From NCBI GenBank assembly GCA_022511295.1, contig JAFLRT010000008.1:1-41876 (forward strand): a stretch of DNA of 41,876 nt. Reading direction: 5' to 3'. The translations under genes and the position numbers were made by a program. The stretch is from Alistipes sp. (GTDB lineage: Bacteria > Bacteroidota > Bacteroidia > Bacteroidales > Rikenellaceae). Every line of letters starts with the position of its first letter. Position 1 is the first letter of the stretch. Under the pieces are notes generated by a model. It had not been told where the DNA came from. It searched no databases and saw nothing but the letters and a program-made list of their open reading frames with translations. Shown in pieces: positions 18,228 to 28,859 of the stretch.

Positions 18228-20267
18228 TTACTTCACGACAATCTCATCGGTAAACACGAAGCCTCCGAACTCACCGATAGAGGCCCTGTAACGGATATAT
18301 CGCGCACGGGTCTTGCCGCTCCATGAGAAAGTTTTGAAACTTACTTCATCGTCTTTTACTATCTCGTGGTCTATATGCGCAATCGTCTTGAAATGCCGTC
18401 CGTCATTCGACACTGCAATCTCAACACCGGCAGGCATAAAGACTTCAGGACCGCATATCTGCATAAAGTCCGCACCTACATAGCTTATCTTCGTGCGTCG
18501 TCCGAGGTCGATTACAGCATCCATACCGTTGCCGCCTATAAAGCCCTGCCAACGCAAATCGCTGTAATTCCAACCGCCGCGCAAACCATCAACAAGGGCT
18601 TCGTCGCCACCGGCTGAATATCCTGCGAAATATTTTCCTCCTTCACCATACGTTACGCTCTTACCGACAGCCAGATGCGATATCGGATATTCAGCCTCAG
18701 GCCTGTTGCCCTGCTCATGAGCCAAATCGAAAGCCGAAACGCCCGAAGTGCGCAAATCCTCCACTGCATCGAGGGCGCGCATACGGAAATCGCCATAATC
18801 CATAACTTCAGGGTCGCTCCATGCCACTTCGGCAAGCGCAAGCGCACGAGGATACAACATATGCTCGGCATGCTCTTTTGTAGGAATATACTCCGCCCAA
18901 AGGTTAGCCTGTACGCCTACGATATGCGAAGCAACATCTTCCGGAGTATCGGCCGGCACCGGATTGTATGAGTAGACTTTCGACAAAGGCAGATAACCGC
19001 CTATGGCCTCGGGTTGAGTCGAGGGAGCATCCTGATATGAGTCGAAATAGCAGTACCATCCCGGGGTCATGATAACATCATAGCCCTCGGCAGCAGCCTT
19101 TAGCCCACGCTCGGCACCGCGCCAGCACATAATAACCGCATCGTCAGCAGCACCGCCGTCGAGTATCTCATCCCATCCTATTACACGGCGTCCGGAAGAT
19201 GCCACAAAATCACCCACACGACGCATCATATATGATTGCAGTTCATCAACACTCTGCAATTTCTCATTGCGCATACGCTCCTGGCAAAGCGGGCAACTTT
19301 TCCAGTGATTTTTTGCGGCCTCATCTCCACCGATATGTATATACTCCGACGGGAACATCTCTATAACCTCCGACAGAACGCCTTCGATAAAATCGAATGT
19401 AGATTCATTGCCTATACAAAAATCGCCATGCACAGATACGCCTTTAGAGCAGCCGAGGTCGGGATATGCAGCCATAACCTCCTCGGAGTGCGACGGCATC
19501 TCAATCTCCGGAATGACAGTTATATAACGCGATGCAGCATATTCCACTATCTCACGTATATCGTCGCGAGTATAATAGCCGCCATAGGCACCCTCACTAC
19601 CCTTTTCCGCATAGCGATGACCGTTGCGGCTCCAATCCTTCCACAACGCTTCAGGACGCCATGCAGCAAACTCCGTAAGGCGCGGATAACCGTCGATATC
19701 TATACGCCAACCGGCAGCATCCGTAAGATGCAGATGCAGGCGGTTTATCTTATATCGCGACAATATATCTATCTGTTTTTTAATATGCTCTTTGTCAAAG
19801 AAATGACGCGACACATCGAGCATAATTCCTCTATACGCGAAGCGCGGTTCATCCGTTATGGTGCCGCAAGGTATCGACGTGCCGTCATAGAGTTGCAGTA
19901 GCGTTTGCACACCGTAGAAAAGTCCTGCCGGAGACAAGGCGAGTATATTCACTCCAGCCGGCGAGACCGCCAATACATATCCCTCGGGGGATGTTATGCC
20001 TTCAACGTCATCGACGACAGCAAGAATCACGGCATTGTCAGCGGCCGATTCGGAGGCAGTTATACCAAGAGCGGATTGTGATACATACTCCTCCAACATA
20101 AGTTTATCCTCTGGCACATTGCACACCACAACAAGACGCGTTTCGTCATTTGGAGAAAAACAACCGCCGGCATCAAGGGACTGAACTCGCGGCTGAGGAA
20201 TAACTGCATGAGCAATCGTCCAGATAAACATTACCGGAAGAAGGGAAATTGTCAATTTTACTTTCAT
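18228..20267 (-). CDS. GH20 beta-N-acetylhexosaminidase with C-terminal discoidin-like region
   Basis: Likely start at MKVKLTISLLPVMFIWTIAHA (ORF track start 20312); 'FAYRGIMLDVSRHFF', 'YKINRLHLHLTDAAGWRI', 'YIHIGGDEAAKNHWKSC'. Confidence 0.95.
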   Translation of the reverse strand: MKVKLTISLLPVMFIWTIAHAVIPQPRVQSLDAGGCFSPNDETRLVVVCNVPEDKLMLEEYVSQSALGITASESAADNAVILAVVDDVEGITSPEGYVLAVSPAGVNILALSPAGLFYGVQTLLQLYDGTSIPCGTITDEPRFAYRGIMLDVSRHFFDKEHIKKQIDILSRYKINRLHLHLTDAAGWRIDIDGYPRLTEFAAWRPEALWKDWSRNGHRYAEKGSEGAYGGYYTRDDIREIVEYAASRYITVIPEIEMPSHSEEVMAAYPDLGCSKGVSVHGDFCIGNESTFDFIEGVLSEVIEMFPSEYIHIGGDEAAKNHWKSCPLCQERMRNEKLQSVDELQSYMMRRVGDFVASSGRRVIGWDEILDGGAADDAVIMCWRGAERGLKAAAEGYDVIMTPGWYCYFDSYQDAPSTQPEAIGGYLPLSKVYSYNPVPADTPEDVASHIVGVQANLWAEYIPTKEHAEHMLYPRALALAEVAWSDPEVMDYGDFRMRALDAVEDLRTSGVSAFDLAHEQGNRPEAEYPISHLAVGKSVTYGEGGKYFAGYSAGGDEALVDGLRGGWNYSDLRWQGFIGGNGMDAVIDLGRRTKISYVGADFMQICGPEVFMPAGVEIAVSNDGRHFKTIAHIDHEIVKDDEVSFKTFSWSGKTRARYIRYRASIGEFGGFVFTDEIVVK

Positions 20268-20353
20268 AATTACATATATAAAATAAGCGAGAACAAATAT
20301 AGTGTTTTCCATCGAAAAAAACTAACTTTGCAGCAAAAGAGAACACATCGAAA

Positions 20354-21157
20354 ATGAGCAACAGAAAAACCGAAGCCGCAGGACGTCTGCTTGAAATCAT
20401 GGACCGCCTGCGCGTGGAGTGTCCCTGGGACCGTGAACAGACATTCGAATCCCTGCGCAACAACACTATAGAGGAGACATACGAGTTGGCGGATGCAATC
20501 GCCGACGGCGATATGGATGGTATCAAAGAGGAGTTGGGAGACCTGCTTCTGCATGTAGTATTCTATTCCAAACTTGGCGACGAGGCTCACCGTTTCGATT
20601 TTGCAGATGTTGCCGACGGTGTATGCGACAAGTTGATATATCGCCACCCGCACGTTTTCGGCGATATTCATGCCGATACTCCCGAGGAGGTGCGACACAA
20701 CTGGGAGGCTCTCAAGCTGCGCAAAAAGAACCGCAAAGGCGGTCTGCTGTCAGGCGTCCCGCGCAGTCTGCCATCTATGGTTAAGGCATATCGAATAAGC
20801 GAAAAAGCCTCGGGCATAGGTTTTGACTGGAAAAATCCTGAAGACGTTTGGGCAAAAGTGTCGGAGGAGATGACCGAAGTGCAGGCAGAAGTCGCATCGG
20901 GCGACAAGGAGCGCCTGACAGGTGAGATAGGCGACCTCTTCTTTGCATTGGTGAATGCCTGCCGTAAATATGGCATCGACCCCGAAATGGCTCTTGAACG
21001 CACCAATAAAAAGTTCATTTCGCGCTTCAACGGCATAGAACAGGCGGCAGCCGCACAAGGCAAGAGCCTCAGCGAGATGACGCTCGAAGAGATGGATGAA
21101 TTGTGGAATGAGCAGAAAAAGGCAGAGCATCGGGCAGAACAACAAATAAAAAAGTAA
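20354..21157 (+). CDS. mazG: nucleoside triphosphate pyrophosphohydrolase MazG
   Basis: 267 aa; 'LRVECPWDREQTFESLRNNTIEETYELADAI', 'EELGDLLLHVVFYSK', second EExxE...EIGDLFF motif. Confidence 0.95.
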   Translation: MSNRKTEAAGRLLEIMDRLRVECPWDREQTFESLRNNTIEETYELADAIADGDMDGIKEELGDLLLHVVFYSKLGDEAHRFDFADVADGVCDKLIYRHPHVFGDIHADTPEEVRHNWEALKLRKKNRKGGLLSGVPRSLPSMVKAYRISEKASGIGFDWKNPEDVWAKVSEEMTEVQAEVASGDKERLTGEIGDLFFALVNACRKYGIDPEMALERTNKKFISRFNGIEQAAAAQGKSLSEMTLEEMDELWNEQKKAEHRAEQQIKK

Positions 21158-21164
21158 AAAATAT

Positions 21165-21707
21165 ATGGCTCTTATAAAGAAAGTACGCGGACACGAACCG
21201 CAGATAGGAGAAAACACATTTTTAGCAGAGACCGCCGTAATTATAGGCGACGTAAAGATAGGCAGCGACTGCTCGATATGGTACAACGCCGTACTTCGAG
21301 GCGATGTAAACAGCATCACCATAGGCGACCGCACCAATATACAGGACGGAACGGTGATACACACCACATTCGATATGTCGAAACATCCGTCCCAGGCCCA
21401 TATCGGCAATGATGTTTCTATCGGCCACAACGCCACTATTCACGGTGCGACAATCGGAGACAAATGCCTGATTGGCATGGGCGCTACCGTGCTTGACAAC
21501 GCGGTCGTTCCCTCAGGATGCATCATCGCGGCAAATGCCCTCGTACTGTCAGGCAGCGTTCTTGAACCCGACTCGCTATATGCCGGAATCCCTGCAAAGA
21601 AAATCAAGAGCGTAACACCCGAACAGCGACAGGAGATTATAGAACGCACGGCACGCGACTATCGCCTCTATGCATCATGGTTTATGGAGGAGCAGGATAA
21701 GCAGTAG
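21165..21707 (+). CDS. gamma carbonic anhydrase family protein
   Basis: 180 aa; left-handed beta-helix hexapeptides, 'GSDCSIWYNAVLRGDVNSITIGDRTNIQDGTVIH', 'SIGHNATIHG'. Confidence 0.95.
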   Translation: MALIKKVRGHEPQIGENTFLAETAVIIGDVKIGSDCSIWYNAVLRGDVNSITIGDRTNIQDGTVIHTTFDMSKHPSQAHIGNDVSIGHNATIHGATIGDKCLIGMGATVLDNAVVPSGCIIAANALVLSGSVLEPDSLYAGIPAKKIKSVTPEQRQEIIERTARDYRLYASWFMEEQDKQ

Positions 21708-21819
21708 CCGGAAACAGAAAACTTGCATAAAACCCGATTTTTGAATATAATTCATTATATTTGCAATGTGTAAAAAATAAGCGCAACGCTCACAAAAGAT
21801 ACGAGTTACCGTTTTTAGG

Positions 21820-24800
21820 ATGAGAAAGGTTATTCTGCTTTTCATGTTGCTTCTGACTTATGGAGCAGCTGTCGCTCAAAAGAGAGGAGCCATAACTGTT
21901 AAAATAGTCGACGCCGATTCGAAAGAGGGAATCCCGGGCGCCATAGTCGAGGTATTCCCTAAATCCAGGCCCGACAATAAACGATACTACACCTCCGGCT
22001 ATGGCGGCAACCTCGAGATAAAATCCCTTGAATATGGCGAGTATACAGCCATATCTTCATTTCTCGGCTATGCCGATTTGGAGACGCAGTTCAAGGTATC
22101 GTCTTCAACGCATAATCTCGGACAGTGGATTATGACCGAGAGCGCCACTAGAATAGAGGCAGTAGTCAAAGAGGTGCAGGCTCTGCGCACATCACAGGAC
22201 GGCGACACGCTTAGTTATAATGCAGGGGCATTCAAAGTATCGAACGATGCCGATGTGGAGGGACTGCTGAAAAAAATGCCTGGTATCACTATCAACAACG
22301 GAGAGGTTGAGGCACAAGGTGAGACAGTCAAAAAAATTTTTGTGGACGGCAAGGAGTTCTTCGGCGAGGATGTAAGCACGGCCATAAAATCATTGCCGGC
22401 ACAGGCTGTAGACCGAATAGAGGTATACAACAAGCTGAGCGACCAGGCCGAGTTCTCAGGAATGGACGATGGCGAGGGATACAAAGCCATAAACATAGTA
22501 ACCCATGCCAATATGCGGCAGGGGCAGTTCGGAAAGATGTACGCCGGTTATGGTTATCAGCCGAAAACGGATGATGTTACATCGCACCACAAATATGTAG
22601 TAGGCGGAAATGTAAATATATTTCAAGACGACAGCCGCATATCGCTCATCGGACTTTTTAACAATATAAATCAGCAGAATTTCTCATTCGAGGATATTCT
22701 CGGCGTTACCGGTTCTTCTTCGGGCGGAGGCCGCTCCGGCGGCGGTCCGGGGCGAGGACGCGGTGTAGGTCAGTATATGGTGCGTCCTCAAGACGGTGTC
22801 GCATCGGTAAACTCCATAGGTCTTAACTACTCGGATACGTGGGGAAAGAGAGAGCAGGTTACATTCCAGGGCAGTTACTTCTTTAACAATACCACCACTA
22901 AAAATCTGTCGGAAGACAATACATGGTATGAGGCCCCATCACCCGCAGACACGCTCTACAAGAGAGGATTTTCACGCATACTGAACAACAATCACCGTCT
23001 GAGCGCTCGTGTGGAATGGAAAATATCCGACAACCAGTCGCTTATGTCGCGAACATCGGTCAGTTATCAGGGCAACTCCCCGCACTCAAACACTTTGGGT
23101 TATCAGTATGGTCAAAGCGGTTTCAGTTTTATAGCCGACTCCACATATACGAAGTCGCACGGTTGGAACGTAAGCGAGTTTCTGCAATACCGCCTGCGTC
23201 TCGGCAAAGCCGGTCGGACTATGACTGTGGACGGCCGTTTCAACTATATGGACAACCGCAATCATCGGCAACTCGTATCGAACAAAGCGGGTGTAATACC
23301 CGGAGACAACAGCGAATACGACTCCTATCGCGAAATGACCGATGCAGAAGACTGGACCGAGAGATTCAAGAGCGACAATATGTTATATAATCCTGTATAT
23401 CAATATATAGCATCCCCATCGCGCACCTACTCAGTCGGCGGCAACTTTACGTACAACGAGCCTTTAGGCAATGTTATGCAGTTGAGTTTCTCGTATAGGT
23501 TCAATTACCAGAACTCAAACCGCAACCAGACGGCATTTTTCACCGATAGGACCTTCGGCAACCGCGAGGAGAATCCGGAAATGACAAATTTCTATGAAAG
23601 CGGTTACTGGACACACCGCCTGGGACCGGGATTCCGTTATTCAAAGGACAAGAACACGGTTGTAGCAAACGTCTATTACCAACGCTCGGCACTCGACGGC
23701 CGGGTTATAGGCGGTCAGAAAGATGATATCAACCGCAGTTTTAACAATGTCCTTTACTTTGCCATGTGCAATTATATGTTCGACAGAGAGAACTCTATCC
23801 GCGTTTTCCTGCGCTCATCGACCGACGCTCCGTCAGTCTCGCAGTTACAGAACATATACGACACATCGACCCCGCAATACATAAGTGTAGGTAACAAGAA
23901 GTTGATGCCGGCATATTCGCACAGCCTTAATTTTCACTACATTAACTCCAATGTAGAGAAAGGTCGCACCTTTATGTGGATGTTTTCTGCCCAGAATCAA
24001 CAGAACTACATATCATCTTCAACATGGTATACCGGCGGCACGCCTCTGACACTGGAAGACGGGGATACGTACAATCCGCAGCGCGTTACATCGTACGAAA
24101 ATATCAACGGTTACTGGTTCTTGCGGACTCATGTCAGTCTCGGTCTGCCGCTGTCTTTTATGAAGTGCAACCTTAACATTATGACCGGCGTAAATTACAA
24201 CGTGCTGCCGGCAGCCTATTACAACAGCAGGCAGGATATGCTCGACCATATATTCTCGGTAAACAAGGCTAAGAATATCGGTTATGACATGAATGTTACA
24301 CTCGGCAGCAATATTTCCGAGAATATCGATTTCACCGTTTCGTGGAAAGGGACATTTAACCAGGCATGGAATACCGACACGACAACCGGCGGCAATAAGA
24401 ACAACTACTTCAACCACACGGCGGCAGCATCGCTGAAATGGATATTCTGGAAAGGTTTTACATTGACGGCGAATTGTTCGTACATTCAGTACGTTGGCTA
24501 TACGACCAAGTACAACGAGAATTATGTACTCTGCAACATTTACCTGGGCAAAAAGGTCTTCCGCAACCAATTGGGAGAGGTTCAGATTGGTGTAAACGAC
24601 ATTGCAAATCAGAATACGGCATTCGTGCGCAACACGGGGTCGGGATATACCCAGAATTTGCGCAACAGCATAATAGGAAGGTATTTCAGCATCCAATTCG
24701 TATACAACCTGCGCCATTTCGGCAAAAAGGGTTCGACAAATCATAACGATTATGACTACAATAAGTCGTCAAGCGGCGTAGGAGTAAACGGCGGCAGCAA

Positions 24801-24837
24801 CCAGCGTCCGCTCGGACCTCCTCCGGGGATAAGATAG
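21820..24837 (+). CDS. TonB-dependent-receptor-like outer-membrane beta-barrel protein (CarboxypepD_reg-like N-domain, OMP_b-brl_3-type)
   Basis: 1005 aa; signal peptide, N-terminal 'KVIDADSKEGIPGAIVEV', plug-like 'VEGLLKKMPGITINNGEVEAQGETVKKIFVDGKEFFGED', barrel. Confidence 0.88.
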   Translation: MRKVILLFMLLLTYGAAVAQKRGAITVKIVDADSKEGIPGAIVEVFPKSRPDNKRYYTSGYGGNLEIKSLEYGEYTAISSFLGYADLETQFKVSSSTHNLGQWIMTESATRIEAVVKEVQALRTSQDGDTLSYNAGAFKVSNDADVEGLLKKMPGITINNGEVEAQGETVKKIFVDGKEFFGEDVSTAIKSLPAQAVDRIEVYNKLSDQAEFSGMDDGEGYKAINIVTHANMRQGQFGKMYAGYGYQPKTDDVTSHHKYVVGGNVNIFQDDSRISLIGLFNNINQQNFSFEDILGVTGSSSGGGRSGGGPGRGRGVGQYMVRPQDGVASVNSIGLNYSDTWGKREQVTFQGSYFFNNTTTKNLSEDNTWYEAPSPADTLYKRGFSRILNNNHRLSARVEWKISDNQSLMSRTSVSYQGNSPHSNTLGYQYGQSGFSFIADSTYTKSHGWNVSEFLQYRLRLGKAGRTMTVDGRFNYMDNRNHRQLVSNKAGVIPGDNSEYDSYREMTDAEDWTERFKSDNMLYNPVYQYIASPSRTYSVGGNFTYNEPLGNVMQLSFSYRFNYQNSNRNQTAFFTDRTFGNREENPEMTNFYESGYWTHRLGPGFRYSKDKNTVVANVYYQRSALDGRVIGGQKDDINRSFNNVLYFAMCNYMFDRENSIRVFLRSSTDAPSVSQLQNIYDTSTPQYISVGNKKLMPAYSHSLNFHYINSNVEKGRTFMWMFSAQNQQNYISSSTWYTGGTPLTLEDGDTYNPQRVTSYENINGYWFLRTHVSLGLPLSFMKCNLNIMTGVNYNVLPAAYYNSRQDMLDHIFSVNKAKNIGYDMNVTLGSNISENIDFTVSWKGTFNQAWNTDTTTGGNKNNYFNHTAAASLKWIFWKGFTLTANCSYIQYVGYTTKYNENYVLCNIYLGKKVFRNQLGEVQIGVNDIANQNTAFVRNTGSGYTQNLRNSIIGRYFSIQFVYNLRHFGKKGSTNHNDYDYNKSSSGVGVNGGSNQRPLGPPPGIR

Positions 24838-24860
24838 CAGTATAGATAATGATTATACTT

Positions 24861-24894
24861 AAAGCGGGCGGTCCCAAAGGGTATTACCCGCTTT
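24861..24894. terminator. hairpin between convergent genes, probable terminator
   Basis: AAAGCGGG (24861-24868)/CCCGCTTT (24887-24894). Confidence 0.45.
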
Positions 24895-24901
24895 AGCCCC
24901 C

Positions 24902-27373
24902 CTAAAATCTATACGACACCGAAAGTCTCAGCGTAAGCGGATAGGCATAGAGACGTGTCGTCGGAAATGGTGAATAGATATAGCCGTCTGCGATATAGGT
25001 ACGTCGTATGCGCAATGATTCACGCGCACTGTAAACTATATTTCTGTTACCGGTAATATTATCCGCAGAGAACGACACCACCATATAAGATGATGATGCC
25101 GGTGTTAGGCGGAAACTCTTCCATACGGCGGCGTCCAAAGTAACGGCATCGGGCAGACGTTCCTGGCTGACGAACCGCTTGAATATCTCCTCGGATACTG
25201 ACGGTGCCTTCGCTACCCTATCAGTGCGGCGAACCGGTGCCGCCTCGACATAACGGAGACCTGCATAATTGGCTCTTAACCTGATACCCCAGCCGCGATT
25301 GCGGTATGTTGCATCGGCCGTAGCGGCGATTTGCGGAGCAGACCCTGCGGTACATGCACCCATGTGTGCCACAGCACGGTTGCACAATACCCTGTTGTCA
25401 GTATCGGCATATAAAGACACTCTCGGGTCGGAGATATATGTATAACGTCCTGCTACAACGGAGACCGAAGCATTCCAGTGTCGTGCCAGGCGGATTGTCG
25501 CAGCAATCTCGACCCCTGCATTAAGACGGTTTATATCGGTTACTACCATATCGCAGTATTCGCCTGCAAGGTCGTCATAATAGTGCGACACCTCGCAATT
25601 ATCAAGCAGTGCCATCGCAAAAAGCGTTGCGCGCAGGTTGAATGAACGGTGCAAAAATGTATAGTTTAGTTCTGAAGCATACTCTTTGCGCAAACGCGGA
25701 TTGTCTATAATGCGGTTATTATACTGTGTTTGCAGAAAAAGGTCTTCGAAGTCGGGCATATAACCGCATGCGGCTCCGCTCAACTCAATATAGTGGCGCG
25801 GTGTAAACGAGTAGCCATACGACAGTTTAATCGAATATGGCGACATCCCTATCTTGCGCGAACGACCGAATGATTCATTGCCGGCAAAGAGTTCTTTCTC
25901 GAAATAGCCTCTGCGATACGCCGTTTCAGCACCCAGTTCGGCTGCCAAATCGAACCGCGAACAGTCGCGATGCCAGTTAAGAGCCACATATACGCCTGCA
26001 TAGCGATTAACGGCAGCATAATCGTAGCCATATCTGCCGCCTTCGCGTACAATACGGTCCGGATTGCGTAAATCATTCTGTAATCGGGTACGATATGTTG
26101 CATCATCAGCAAGATAGTAGTCTTTATCTATTATATACCTTCCGCCAAGCAGGTCCCGCATTTGACGATAACTTCGATTGCGTGAATATGACATACTCAC
26201 TCCATAGCCCAACGTCAAGTCGCTGCCTATAAGAGTTACAGCCTCACCCCGCAGGGATAGTTTTGTGATTCGATTCACCATGTCGCTGACTGCATATACG
26301 GAGTGATTGCCGGCGAGACGGTTGCGCTCATACAAATCATCCCAATCAATTTGCGTATAGCGTCTGTCATCCTTGCGCCACGCCGACGCTACATCAGCAG
26401 CCACCTGCGCATCATCATAGTAACTCGGCATAAAACGATAGTTGTCAGGCATTGGCGTAAGTGCGTCAAACCAGTCGAGAGAACTGTAACGCGTTACCCC
26501 AGCTTCGGTTCCCAGCGTAAAGGTGAGATATGTTCGTCCCGAGAGATTCATATCGTATGATACAAGCATAGAAGGCAGAGAAGAACGGCGCACATTTGCA
26601 TTACGCACCTTACCGCACTGAAGTCCCCAAGACGGATTGTAGAGATTGTTGCCGACAAGTGTAAACGCTTCATCTGTCGATGCCCGCCTAACACCACGTT
26701 CCGAAGGAGAGTACATAAATATTATATTCAGCATCCTGTCTAAATTCCACTGTTTGACGACAGATATGCCTGCCGACGCCGAGTTGGAAAAGACTCCTTT
26801 CACATACAAATCCCGTCCTGTGCGCCCCGATAGATATGCCGAAAGCGACCACCCTTTATCGAACTGTTCGCTAACGGATGCACTAACACCGGCATTGTAG
26901 CCTCTGGTAGAGAAACCGGCGCTCACTCTGTGCGACGACAACGGTACGGAATAAGCAGACCTGTATTCCGTATAGCCGTTTACTCTGCCGACATAGTGTT
27001 CGGAATGGCGGAGACCCGAATAACGCCACCTCTCAATATTCAGTCGTGAAAGCGTCGATGCATATTCACTCCTTACCGGCAATCCGTTAAACATTGCCGT
27101 TTCACCATAAGTTCTCACGCCGCGACGGTGGTACGGGACAAACGACAGCCCGTAATCCGACACATCGGCAAAAATATCTTCAGTAGACTGCACGGCACGA
27201 TAAAACACCGACGAGTCAGCCTCTATATGAGGATTGTACTCGTCGGCGATAAAGTCGTGTATGTATATATGCTCATCTTCGGGCAACTGCGCCCGAACAG
27301 AAGTCGCTGCAAACAGAAAAATCATCAACGGCACAGCCACAGCCGTCTTAACGATATGTCTGCCGCAGCACAT
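24902..27373 (-). CDS. outer-membrane beta-barrel (TonB-dependent-receptor-like) protein
   Basis: 823 aa; signal peptide ending SVRAQ; short plug-like 'MFNGLPVRSEY' region; many alternating beta strands; C-terminal 'LTLRLSVSYRF'. Confidence 0.7.
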   Translation of the reverse strand: MCCGRHIVKTAVAVPLMIFLFAATSVRAQLPEDEHIYIHDFIADEYNPHIEADSSVFYRAVQSTEDIFADVSDYGLSFVPYHRRGVRTYGETAMFNGLPVRSEYASTLSRLNIERWRYSGLRHSEHYVGRVNGYTEYRSAYSVPLSSHRVSAGFSTRGYNAGVSASVSEQFDKGWSLSAYLSGRTGRDLYVKGVFSNSASAGISVVKQWNLDRMLNIIFMYSPSERGVRRASTDEAFTLVGNNLYNPSWGLQCGKVRNANVRRSSLPSMLVSYDMNLSGRTYLTFTLGTEAGVTRYSSLDWFDALTPMPDNYRFMPSYYDDAQVAADVASAWRKDDRRYTQIDWDDLYERNRLAGNHSVYAVSDMVNRITKLSLRGEAVTLIGSDLTLGYGVSMSYSRNRSYRQMRDLLGGRYIIDKDYYLADDATYRTRLQNDLRNPDRIVREGGRYGYDYAAVNRYAGVYVALNWHRDCSRFDLAAELGAETAYRRGYFEKELFAGNESFGRSRKIGMSPYSIKLSYGYSFTPRHYIELSGAACGYMPDFEDLFLQTQYNNRIIDNPRLRKEYASELNYTFLHRSFNLRATLFAMALLDNCEVSHYYDDLAGEYCDMVVTDINRLNAGVEIAATIRLARHWNASVSVVAGRYTYISDPRVSLYADTDNRVLCNRAVAHMGACTAGSAPQIAATADATYRNRGWGIRLRANYAGLRYVEAAPVRRTDRVAKAPSVSEEIFKRFVSQERLPDAVTLDAAVWKSFRLTPASSSYMVVSFSADNITGNRNIVYSARESLRIRRTYIADGYIYSPFPTTRLYAYPLTLRLSVSYRF

Positions 27374-27382
27374 AGCGCGATA

Positions 27383-28834
27383 TTATGATATATGTATCAG
27401 CACATCGGTAAGCAATGACCAGAACTTACCAACGGTTGCAATCTCGATACGTTCGTCAGGAGAATGCACACCACGCAGCGTAGGACCGAATGAAACCATC
27501 TCCAAATCGGGATACTTCTCGAGGAAGAGACCGCACTCAAGTCCGGCATGTATGGCCCGAACTTTAGGTTCGGTGCCAAACAGACGGCGGTAACTATCTA
27601 CCGTAATCTGCAACAGGCGCGATGACGGGTCAGGAGTCCAGCCAGGATAGCCGTCGGAATGCACCACCTCGGCACCGGCCAGCGTAAACACGGATTCGAC
27701 AGACTGCATAATATATGTCTTGGCACTCTCCACCGAAGAACGCTGCGAGAGCGTTACAACAATCCTGTTTCCGTCTTCAAACTTTACAGATGCGAGATTG
27801 GTGGATGTCTCAACCAAACCCGGAACTGCCGCCGACATCGAAATAACACCATTGGGGACACCGACGAGCGAGTCAATCAAGGCTTTCTGCGTATTCTCAT
27901 CTATAACGGTGGCAACCTCCGCTATTTCATTAAGCGTAATTTTGAAATTAGGTTCGGTATGTCTGTATTCGGCCTTTACATCTTCTGCAAAGAGGCGGTA
28001 GCGCTTTTCGAAACTGCTTTTGAGATGCATCGGCACCCCGAACACAGCGTATGCCTCACGCGGAATGGCATTGCGCAGATTGCCGCCGCAGAAGTAGCTA
28101 AGGCGCATTTCGTATGAGTGCGCAGCCTCCCACAGCAGGCGGCCGATAATCTTGTTGGAGTTGGCGCGGCCCTTGTCGATGTCGTCGCCCGAATGTCCGC
28201 CCAACAAATCCGACACATCGACACGGAAATATGCGTAGTTTTTCGGAGCCTCCTCATCCGTATAGTTGAACGTAGCGACAGTATCAACACCTCCGGCACA
28301 ACCTATAAATATTTCTCCTTCATCCTCTGAATCGAGATTTATAAGATACTTGCCGTTAAGCATCCCCTCACCAAGTTCGAATGCGCCCGTAAGACCTGTC
28401 TCCTCATCGACGGTGAACAACGCTTCAACCGCACCGTGAGCGATATTTTCATCCAAAAGCACGGCCAGCGCAGCAGCCATACCTATACCGCAGTCTGCTC
28501 CGAGCGTCGTTCCCTCAGCCTTGACCCAGCCGTCGCTCACATAGGTTTTTATCGGGTCGTTGTCGAAATCAAAATCCACATCAGAGTTCTTCTCGCACAC
28601 CATATCCATATGAGCCTGCAATACGACCGCAGGCAGATGCTCATACCCCGCCGTCGCTGGCTTGCATATTACGACATTACCTATCGCATCCTTTCTATAT
28701 GCGAGATTATGTTTACGGGCAAACTCCTCAAGGAAAGCGATAATTTTACCCTCCTTCTTCGACGGACGCGGCACGCGCGTGATATCATCGAACAATTCCC
28801 AAACCAATGCAGGTGCAAGATTTCTTACAGACAT
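27383..28834 (-). CDS. pepD: aminoacyl-histidine dipeptidase (peptidase D, M20 family)
   Basis: 483 aa; 'VVLQAHMDMVCEKNSDVDFDF', 'GADCGIGMAAALAVL', 'TVDEETGLTGAFEL', 'GGHSGDDIDKGRANSNK'. Confidence 0.96.
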   Translation of the reverse strand: MSVRNLAPALVWELFDDITRVPRPSKKEGKIIAFLEEFARKHNLAYRKDAIGNVVICKPATAGYEHLPAVVLQAHMDMVCEKNSDVDFDFDNDPIKTYVSDGWVKAEGTTLGADCGIGMAAALAVLLDENIAHGAVEALFTVDEETGLTGAFELGEGMLNGKYLINLDSEDEGEIFIGCAGGVDTVATFNYTDEEAPKNYAYFRVDVSDLLGGHSGDDIDKGRANSNKIIGRLLWEAAHSYEMRLSYFCGGNLRNAIPREAYAVFGVPMHLKSSFEKRYRLFAEDVKAEYRHTEPNFKITLNEIAEVATVIDENTQKALIDSLVGVPNGVISMSAAVPGLVETSTNLASVKFEDGNRIVVTLSQRSSVESAKTYIMQSVESVFTLAGAEVVHSDGYPGWTPDPSSRLLQITVDSYRRLFGTEPKVRAIHAGLECGLFLEKYPDLEMVSFGPTLRGVHSPDERIEIATVGKFWSLLTDVLIHIS

Positions 28835-28859
28835 TTTCGTGTATTTTATTTAGTTATCA

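Noticed and set aside
19236-19901. 221-aa plus-strand ORF
   Set aside because: Antisense shadow inside the GH20 hexosaminidase gene.
20750-21436. 228-aa minus-strand ORF across mazG and the carbonic anhydrase gene
   Set aside because: Spans two well-supported plus-strand genes; shadow ORF.
24019-24744. 241-aa minus-strand ORF
   Set aside because: Antisense shadow of the outer-membrane receptor gene.
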